A stretch of DNA of 64,000 bases from Cycas panzhihuaensis (taxonomy: Eukaryota > Cycadophyta). The stretch's first letter is position 1. Each line of letters opens with the position of its first letter. Shown here in pieces: positions 56,312-64,000 of this stretch. The notes under the pieces were generated by a model. That model saw nothing but the letters and a program-made list of their open reading frames with translations. It was not told where the DNA came from and ran no database searches. The stretch is from positions 120,225,741 to 120,289,740 of the forward strand of contig CM041465.1 in assembly GCA_023213395.1 (NCBI GenBank), in the 5' to 3' direction. Made by a program: the position numbers and the translations under genes.

Positions 56312-59089
56312 GAATAGAAGCGTAATATAATGGCAAGAACATTTCCTATGTCTACTAACCTTAGGCAGGGCCTGAAGTAGGCAAGAGTAATGGAGAAGAT
56401 AGGCTGTGTGTGAGGAAGCAGAAGTGATGTTATGTGTGTGCTTTCAAAAAGGAAAGGAAATATAAGAAACACTCCCTCTCTCTCGTTTTCTTTTATCGAA
56501 AAAAGTTTAAGGAAAGAAATGTTTCACACGCAGTCAAACATGCATGCTAAAGTGAATATGCAACTAAGGGAATGTTTGTGCTTCGAGTGAGAAAATGGGG
56601 TGGTACGATTCCTATAAAGTTCTCTTTCCTAAGAAAGCATTCATGCAATATGTAAATGCAAGATAAACGCACATGAATCGCTTATTACCCTTTCTCTTTT
56701 GGTGTAGTTTATTATGTAAGCATATGTGCTGAAACAAAAAATAAGAAAAAGAAGAGCTAAGTGAGAAGGTAGGGTGCGTACTTGGAAGGTCATGCGGTTG
56801 GAAGAGGGCCTTCACCTGGGAGTCATGCTTGTCCTCTCATCCTCGCTCAATACGTAGCCAACGTTATGTTGAAGGTAAAGTGGGGGCTTCCTTACCTTCC
56901 CCATGTAAAGAGGAATAAAGCGGAAAGAGCAAATGACTGTGTGAGAAAGTAGGAAACTAGAGAAGACGATAAAGGAAATGAAGAAGGCAAAGGTCTACCT
57001 TGATGAGAGTACTTCCTTCCCCTTGCAAATACCACCACGTAATCTGCACTCACAAAGACCTTTTCCCTCCCAAGAGGGCTGCTAAAAAATAAAACAAATA
57101 TGCATACAATGATATAATGGTAAACTGTTGAAATATAATATGTTATGTTAGTCAATTCTCCACAAAATATAACTTTGCAATATCTCTAAAAGAAAGCACT
57201 AAAACCTTCTAAGCAAGAAGGAGGTTAGCCTCAGAATGGCTAACCCTCTGGTCTATGTACCTCCACGCTACCCCAAAGCATAAAGAGCAGCAAATAGGAC
57301 ATCCTATGGGTGAAATGACAAGAAGAGGATGGGTGTTGTAAAGTTTGTGGGTAGTTGTCAGTGTTGCGAATGTGCTATTAGTAGCAAGTTGTAATGTAGG
57401 GAGTACTAAGGCTAAGGATGAGTGTTAGGCACTCTGTAGTATTGAAGAAAGGCCTAAAATGAGGCATGCAGGCTTGAGTCCAGTGTAACAAGTGCTGCAC
57501 ACACTGAAACTCAACGCAAGCCCAATCCCAAATGTCTCTGGGGCATACCGAGGAATGCACAGATGAGGGAGAGGAAGGAGAAGTAGGGTTTACCCTTGGA
57601 GACTAGGCCTAGTGGGGATGGATCCTGCCTTACTCCCTCTACTCACACCTTATGGGTCCTCTCCCACAGCCTTCTTGGAGGTAGCCAAGGGAGGACAAGG
57701 GATACTGAGATTACATGCAAGAATAAATGGAAGAATTACACTTTCATACAGTAGAACACCAAGATATGAAGTGTATGCTAAAAAAACTTGCCTTTGTAAG
57801 CTAAATTTAAAGTAAAGGATGAGTAATGAAGAAGGGTACCTGCTGGGCTGAGATAAGAGCAGGTCTGCCCCTGTGGATAGTAGAGAATAGCAAGTTGGGG
57901 GAGCTTATAGGGTGTTTCTGAGTTATAGGAGGAGAGAGCTCGCTAGAGACTGAAGGGTACATGTGCAGGCCACTCCTGGGCACAAATCTTTGCTTAGAGA
58001 TGTTGATGGAGAGGCTTGCTATCATAAAATAGTGGTATAGTAGGCGGATTCCAGGCTGGTATGCTAGAAACGTAGGTATGCTAGGTATTTTGTAGAGTAT
58101 CCCTGTGAGAACTGAGAGAAGAGAAGATGAGAAGTGTTTTTCGAGAGCTAAGAGAGAGGAAAATGAGTATGTTTTTAGGATATGTACCTATCCTAACCCT
58201 AATCGAATGATTAGAGTTTAAGTAGGGTTGATTTGGTAACTTATCCACGTGGAAGTTCCACAAAAAAGGTGAGAATTGCCACGATGGATTAAAAAAATAG
58301 TGAGAAACAGTCATACCGCGGTAACTTCGCAGTGTGGTGCGAAACCAAGGTGTAACAATAGCAAAAATAAGGGTCTTGAGAACCCAAAATAGGAATATCC
58401 TGGGCCTAGGAAGGGTCGACCCTCCTATCCACATGGTTGGAGACAGTCTGAAGGAGTGAGTCGACTAGACCGAGTAGGATATCATGAGGAAAGAGTTATA
58501 GGAATGCTAAAAATAAGTGAAAGTACTTACCACTCCTAGGGAAACTAGGGGTCGTGGTAGCTAACCGAGGTATGAGCAGATCACACTATATGGTAGGGGC
58601 TTGAGGTGACATGGAGGTAACACGAAGGGTTGTGGAGTGCTATAGGGGTATATGACTTATTGAGGAGTATGTCCCGTGAAGGTGCATTATAGGCTAGAGA
58701 CATGCGAGGTGCTCAAGCGAGGTGCATAACCAATCGTAAAGTAAGTTAATCAAACCATGCAACCCAAATAATGCTCTAATCCACATCTCTAAAGTGGCCA
58801 AGATAAGAGAGAAAATATACCTATGCTTACCTGAGTCAATATATCCATACCCATTCGTGGTAGCTGGGAAACAACTACACATTTAAGCTGCTTGGCTATT
58901 AGGTTACATTAAAGAGCCACCTTAGCTATTTTGATTTATAAAAGGGGCTATAGATCTTAGAAAGTTTGTGGGTTTTTATTCCCCACGAGGGTTTTCCCAC
59001 AACAGTGTCATTTAGAATTTCAATGTAATAATGAGTCTCAAATGAAGACCTCATAGAATATATTTTCTTAAAAATGACCTTCCACCGTT

Positions 59090-59100
59090 AAGGGGGTGGT
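59090..59100 (+). other. Polypurine tract of the large copia element
   Basis: AAGGGGGTGGT immediately before the 3' LTR; purine-rich apart from two T. Confidence 0.8.
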
Positions 59101-59410
59101 TGAAAGAGGTTAATGTATCAAGGTTATTTGTGTAGATTAATTATGTGACCTTAGGATATGTTGTTAGCATTAGTCTCTTAATGAAATGCACTTTATGTGC
59201 ATTTAGATGTTATTTCAAGTTTATATCATTAGGCGGGAAATCCTAACCCTAATACTCACCCTCAATAATAAAATGTGAAATCTCAAGGAGGGAGTTATTA
59301 TTCATTCTCACCTCTAAGCTTGCTCTCGTATCTTGTTTCATCTCTTTTTTATTCTCCATTGCTATTGTGTGCATGTGAGTGATTTATTCCCTAGATCCAT
59401 CCTTCCTTCA
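59101..59410 (+). repeat. 3' LTR of the large copia element
   Basis: 310 bp, TGAAAGAGG to CCTTCCTTCA, aligned with 47493-47803 and followed by ATTTC. Confidence 0.92.
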
Positions 59411-59415
59411 ATTTC

Positions 59416-62400
59416 ATCCTTGGAGTTTTTCTTTTTGCATGTTGATAGTGATGGTAACTCTTTGACATGCTAGTGGTCCCTTATATAACTCTAGTATCTC
59501 TTAATACATTAATCTACATCTTTTTAAATACTTTTACCTCTTGATATTCATAACTTGTTAATATCTCTTTAATGATATCGTCATTTTCTTTCATTTAGAT
59601 CTATGGAATTCTTTAGCTTTCTAGAATCCTTCCCCTATGAAGCATGTAAGATACGGTATACTTATTTAATCTACCACTTGTTAAACCTAAGATATCATAG
59701 AATCTCGTCCCAATTTTATGTTATCTTCTAAAGTTCAAACATATATGTCATGTTCCTATTTGGATTGAGGCCTTCTTTGTAATAGTTCCCATATAAGATT
59801 TTACTCTTAGCAGATCCTTAGACTCATGTGCTATAGTTTCACCCTGCTTAAGATCTTATATTTTACTTCTATATTGTATCCATGGGATTTTGGCTTGGAA
59901 GGATGGAAATAGTTCAAAGATGGGAAGATGAGATTGATGTGGTAATAAATAATAAATAGAATAAATAGACAATATGATCAAGATCTCACATGGATGAGTG
60001 ATTTAGATGTGGACATATAGGAAGGGTCCATAGAAAATAGGAATTAAATTGGCTAGATTGATAGAGATTCTATGTTTAAATAAGGACATATGATAAGGGT
60101 ATGTTAGAAGTAAAGATGAAGTGTGAGATTTCTTGGAGGGATGATAAGATGATAGGGAACAATATGAATTAGGAGTGAGATTATAATATAGGAAGTATAT
60201 GAGGTTAGGAAAAGAATAATGATTGAGAGAGGAAAAGGAGTTAAGTGGTTTGGATAGAAACACATCATGGGGGTAAGTTAAAGATGAGAATTGGATGGGA
60301 AGTATTATAGAGGGAAGAGATGAGAGAGGGTAGGGAGGACTAAACAACATATACACATGATCAAAGGATAATAGACATGGAGGAATCACGAGATAAGAGT
60401 AAAGGATGAGACATTGGAGGTATGATCAGTATCTTATATATATGATAATTTAAGAGAGATATGTGAAAGGTTAAAAGATAATATTTGGGTGATAAGGATA
60501 AGAACGACATAGGGTAGTAATGAAATTAGGGGGTAATGCACATAGAAGGGTAATAAGAAGATTATGGGATAAGAGATGGGAGGAATGATAAACATTGTAT
60601 ATAGTTATATATGTATATGTGAATGAGAGAAAGAGATGAGAATCAAAGTATGGTGTTGGATGGTGGAGGTGATATAAGATATAATTGAGATTAGAAAATG
60701 GCATATGCATGGAGTTCATATAGAAAATATAGGGGATAAGGGATAATAGGTATAATAGATGTTCTATATTAGCAAAAATTAGGGAGAGGTAGATGGGAAT
60801 CAAGAGAGATAAAGGGTAAGAATGATTCAAATTAGGAAAAAGGATAAGAACTAACATATGTAGATGGTTAATAAAATGATATGGGATGTGAAATAGAAAA
60901 AAACCATAAACACTTTACATGGATAAGTGGTTTAGATGGAAGTATAAAAAATGCATATGAAAGAGATAGGTAAGGAGGATATAGGTTATGAGAGATTGAG
61001 AAATAACATCTAGGGTGGCCAATAGATGGAGAATAAGGGATTAGAGATAGGTATTCTTAATAAGTAGAGAATTTAGATGGAGGCATATAATAAAGATATA
61101 TGGGAATATAAGTTATTATATATTAAGGGATGAGTATAAAGGATGATAGTTTCAAGAAAAAAAAAAAGTGAGTTAGAATGATCACAAAGGTGAGATATTG
61201 TTGTTATAGTTTTCACTCATCGGTAAATGAAAAGTCATAATAGTACAATCATCATCATTCAACATAGATTATCCACAAAATCAATAACACATTTCATTAA
61301 AACATGGCCTAACACAGCATGAAACAAGCCTCAATTAATCATATCAAATGTAAACAAGACAAAAAACTTATTATGATAATGAAGATTAACTAAGAGCAAA
61401 ATTTTAGTAAAACATTTGCCCCCTTAGCACCTGAAGCTTCTACTTTAAAAGAGGAGTATAAAGGTGAAAAGTGACAATGATTATGATGAAGGACTTTCTT
61501 AAATAGATAAAAGGTTTAGATGAAGTATGAAAATGATAGCTAACTAGGTTACAAAAGGAACTAAAATAAAACCAAACAAGTCTTAATATAACCAAAATAC
61601 CAAGTTAAAGAGTACTACCAAAATACCTACCAAATAGATAGGGCTTAGACTCACTCGATTAAAAACAACACTAGATTCCCACAAACTAGATGGGACTTAA
61701 AATCTAGATGGTCACATTTGATCTCTCATCAACCAAAGTCCAAAGGATGGTCCTTTTTCCAAAGCACAAAGGATGGACTATCATAGTTTTTGGGCTCATT
61801 AATAAGTGATTTTTTGGAGCATTAGACTACCATAGTTTTAGCTTGTCAGTAGAAGACTTTTTATAGCTTGATTGTCATAGATTAATCTCATTAATAAACG
61901 AATTTTGGAATGTTATATTGTCATAGTTCAGATACTTCAACAGGTAAGAGGGCTCAAAGCTTTTCAAGGCCAACATAAGAAGTTAAATGAGTACTAGAAT
62001 GATTAAGAGACATGATATTCTAGCTTTTAAAATGCTCATTAAAGGACAAATAAGTTAAGGTCAATAATAACCTTAATCAATAAAAGATGTATCAATTTTT
62101 GATTCTAAAAGATTTTATCTAGGAGCGATGGCTGAAAGAGGATAATATTAGCTTGGATAAACCAAATAGAGAAAAGAGAAATTAATATATTTCATTTTAT
62201 TTTTATGTGAAGCAGTTGGAAAATTAATGATCTAGAGGGCCCTTAACACTTGATTTAGGAGATGATTTGGAGCTATCTTGACAAGATACCAGTTACAGGA
62301 GGTGGAGACACAAATGATGGAGCAAAGAGCTAAATATCTGGTAAGTCTCTCTTACAAGTATATTTTTTTAATTAAATTTTTTTGAGTAAAAATATGATAA

Positions 62401-62681
62401 TACAAAATGGAAAACATAGGAATAATGTTAAAAACACGATCAAATTTAAAAAAATGTGATTTAATAGTTTAACACAAGAATTACAATATCACATTTTTAA
62501 TAAGTAAATCATATTTTTTACTATGTTATCATATATTTTAGTGGATAGTTACATTTTTTATTATCTTGTTGTATTTTTTGTTTTAAAAGAAAAAAAATAA
62601 AAATAAAAGTCTTTTAAAAAGTCAAAATTAGAATCTAACATGATTGATTTTGATGTGATGTAGCCTCTAGAGAGGGTAGAT
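59416..62681. other. No gene recognised; purine-rich old repeats
   Basis: 59.4-59.9 kb is T-rich without recognisable features. 59.9-61.2 kb is G+A-rich on the plus strand with loose repeats (next entry). 61.2-62.6 kb is AT-rich. Minus-strand open frames at 60003-60389 and 60471-60857 are Ser/Leu/Tyr/Pro-rich readings of the purine tract and are not convincing genes. Confidence 0.6.
59990..61110 (+). repeat. Degenerate long-period repeat, GGATAAGTGGTTTAGATGG type
   Basis: CATGGATGAGTGATTTAGATG then GACATATAGG (59991), CATGGATAAGTGGTTTAGATGG then AAGTATA and GCATATG (60919-60958), and AAGTAGAGAATTTAGATGG then AGGCATATAA (61060-61090) share order and spacing of three words. Weaker matches lie near 60070 and 61500. 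Likely a much-diverged tandem or dispersed family. Confidence 0.4.
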
Positions 62682-63700
62682 ATTAGGGACAATGAGGGAT
62701 GAACAATTAGAGAGTTAATCAGTTAATTGACCGTGGAGGATTTTGCCCTATTGAGGGCATGTAGTCTATCCCAAGTGAGTGGATCAACCTAATTAGTGGA
62801 GTATGAGATCCTACATGATTTTATTAATTGTTAGATACCAAGGAAGAATGTATTCAGAGTACGAGAGATAAGAGATATATAGATCACTCTTAGGGATATT
62901 GGGAGGATATTAGGGATTAGTTGGCATAAGAAGATGATTAAATTGAATAGGGTGATTAACGATGAGTCATAAGAGGTGTGTATCTAATATTTAATTGGCT
63001 TTGTTAATCTATTTAGTCCTCAGAAGATATCTATTAAGGCAATGAGGACAATAGAGGGGATTCCTATCATATGGAAGATCATTACCCTTATTGTCATTTT
63101 TAGTATTACTAGGACCTAGAATTTCATCGAGGTTCCAACACAGTGGGTAAGAGTAACTAGGAGATGTGAGCAAGGTGTCAAGATAAATTAGGGGTAATAT
63201 ATAGTAGACAATACGTGCTTTCAATTATCCCAAAATATGAGGTAGGGTAGGGAGGTTTTTCTTATAGTTCTATTTTAATGTATTGGTTATATGACTACAT
63301 CCCATTGATGAGGCCAGGTGGAGCACCAAGAGAGTTAACCATTATGGATATAGGAATGAACTAATGGTATATGAGAGCTCATATTCATAATATAATAGTT
63401 ATTATAGTGAAGACTATATGTAGTCCTCTACTGATCTGTATGATCAGGAGACAACTAGTAGAGGATTTATATGAGGGGTTGTCTATATGGAGCAATGATG
63501 AGGTTGATGCAATTGAGATGGAACTAGTAGGAGAGGCTCTTATTGTTAGAGGAGGAAGAGGGAGAGAGAGAGGGAGAGGAGGTAGAGAAGGAGGAAATAA
63601 TAGACAACATCATACTGGTCAAGGTGGAAGAGAAGAGGCATTGACCATTGGAGGAGGGAGAGGAGGTAGGGATGTGCTTTAGGTAATATGTGGAGATAGA
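62682..63700 (+). pseudogene. Unrecognised protein-coding relic with Arg/Gly-rich C-terminus
   Basis: From 62682 to 63212 one frame of 177 codons is kept without indel but holds ten nonsense codons, each one transition from CAA, CAG, CGA or TGG. Read through, it has strong protein texture: E-D-F-A-L-L-R-A-C-S-L-S-Q-V, the W-or-x-I-P-R-K-N-V-F-R-V-R-E-R segment, L-R-D-I-G-R-I-L-G-I, K-A-M-R-T-I-E-G-I-P-I-I-W-K-I-I and N-F-I-E-V-P-T-Q-W-V-R-V. After a frameshift near 63240 come D-E-A-R-W-S-T-K-R-V-N-H-Y-G-Y-R-N-E-L and then an R-G-G-R/G-R-G-R tail (63540-63680). I do not recognise the family; the layout is loosely reminiscent of plant mobile-domain-like repeat proteins, but that is a guess. It may continue in Glu/Pro-rich form to about 63840. 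Confidence 0.6.
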
Positions 63701-63840
63701 GAGGAGGTAGGGATGGAGTTGATGGATGGGTAGGGGAGAGGAGGTGATGGGAGCAGATGAAGAGAGAGGGAGCCTCCCCAAGAGCCTCAAGGAGAGGGAT
63801 TTACATAGTCAGAAGAGGAGATGGTAGTAGAGCCAGTGGG

Positions 63841-64000
63841 AGGATGACAACCAACAATCATATTAATTAATATATGTTTTAAACATATTCGATTATTTCT
63901 TTTAGATTATCTACCCTTTATACAGAAGATTGATCATGATTTATATATTTTTTATGGATAGGTGAGGAGAGCCTAACTCTTACAAAGGTTAGGAGGATGC
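63841..64000. other. Right-edge sequence, nothing recognised
   Basis: AT-rich after the Glu/Pro-rich readings end; no feature seen before the window stops. Confidence 0.5.

Larger units (their letters stand above)
54540..58930. other. Extra 4.4-kb segment inside the large copia element
   Basis: Richer in G+C and in purines than the flanking element, with two 321-bp direct repeats at its left side. Copia-like 3' UTR text (CCCCACGAGGGTTTTCCC near 58980, then the polypurine tract) resumes only after about 58930, so this segment looks inserted between pol and the 3' UTR. Open frames on the minus strand (54546-54940, 55029-55370, 56188-56472, 58081-58434) have no recognised family. Two of them are readings of the same repeat. 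Confidence 0.6.
47493..59410 (+). mobile_element. Ty1/copia LTR retrotransposon, 11.9 kb, with extra 3' region
   Basis: LTRs of 311 bp (47493-47803) and 310 bp (59101-59410) end in TCCATCCTTCCTTCA. Flanks ACTTC (47488-47492) and ATTTC (59411-59415) are a 4-of-5 duplication. The tRNA-Met primer site follows the left LTR, and a polypurine tract AAGGGGGTGGT lies directly before the right LTR. Gag and pol (integrase before RT, hence copia) occupy about 49743-54329. A 1.9-kb leader and 4.7 kb between pol and the 3' LTR bring it to about 11.9 kb, in the size range of Sirevirus-like copia elements, though the extra region shows no recognised env-like frame and may be a secondary insertion. Confidence 0.9.

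Noticed and set aside
60003-60857. Two 128-residue minus-strand frames
   Set aside because: Low-complexity Ser/Leu/Tyr/Pro translations of a purine-rich strand; no domain and no neighbouring gene structure.
1-64000. tRNA, rRNA, organellar insert or viral gene cluster
   Set aside because: Nothing with tRNA box structure or rRNA-like conserved sequence was seen. The tRNA-like words are short primer sites only, and all pol genes belong to LTR retrotransposons or LINEs.

Overview
This window looks like nuclear DNA of a seed plant, most likely a gymnosperm. Three things suggest this: an AT-rich background with very low gene density; a pile-up of old, nested plant-type retroelements (copia and gypsy elements primed by tRNA-Met, L1-like LINEs); and one host gene with plant intron structure whose third intron runs more than 12 kb off the window. 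The lineage is inferred. No bacterial, organellar or viral-system signature is present.

The one ordinary host gene is the 5' half of MED6 (Mediator subunit 6) on the minus strand at 12167-13562. Three exons are joined by canonical GT..AG introns with no frame damage. The rest of the gene is not found. Exon 3 is followed by a splice donor and then at least 12 kb of transposable elements, so the C-terminal exons are either beyond the left edge or lost.

Left block (1-12.0 kb): a pair of inverted LTR-like fragments around a TA/CA microsatellite; then an L1-like LINE (+) whose endonuclease segment is tandemly duplicated. A solo LTR (1785-2499, TSD CACAA) sits in the first duplicate. A 5.46-kb non-autonomous Ty3/gypsy element (-, 4672-10132, TSD CTTAG) splits the LINE reverse transcriptase. 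That gypsy element keeps gag, protease and the integrase C-terminal module but has lost RT and RNase H.

Middle block (15.5-34.3 kb): a 7.7-kb copia element (-, 15518-23210, TSD TAAAC) with PBS, PPT and a recognisable gag-pol, and an unusually long 2.3-kb leader. Then come a decayed Tat/Ogre-like gypsy gag-protease stretch (+) and a LINE 3' end with an RNase H domain and poly(A).

Right block (36-64 kb): a three-level nest. A gypsy (+) is split by a gypsy (-, about 37486-46665), which is split by a small LTR element (+, 42508-45884). Beside it lies an 11.9-kb copia element (+, 47493-59410) with 4.7 kb of extra sequence between pol and its 3' LTR, holding its own 321-bp direct repeats. At the right edge is a protein-coding relic (62682-63700) with ten nonsense codons in one unshifted frame.

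Almost all coding sequence other than MED6 is dead. Nonsense codons are mainly TAG/TAA where CAG, CAA or TGG is expected, and several key residues show G-to-A changes, as expected of methylated silenced repeats. I saw no CRISPR, no rRNA or tRNA gene and no convincing novel system. The most notable signals are a hairpin in the gypsy LTR family that is preserved by paired changes, near-perfect palindromes in the copia LTR, and the unusual architectures of three LTR elements.
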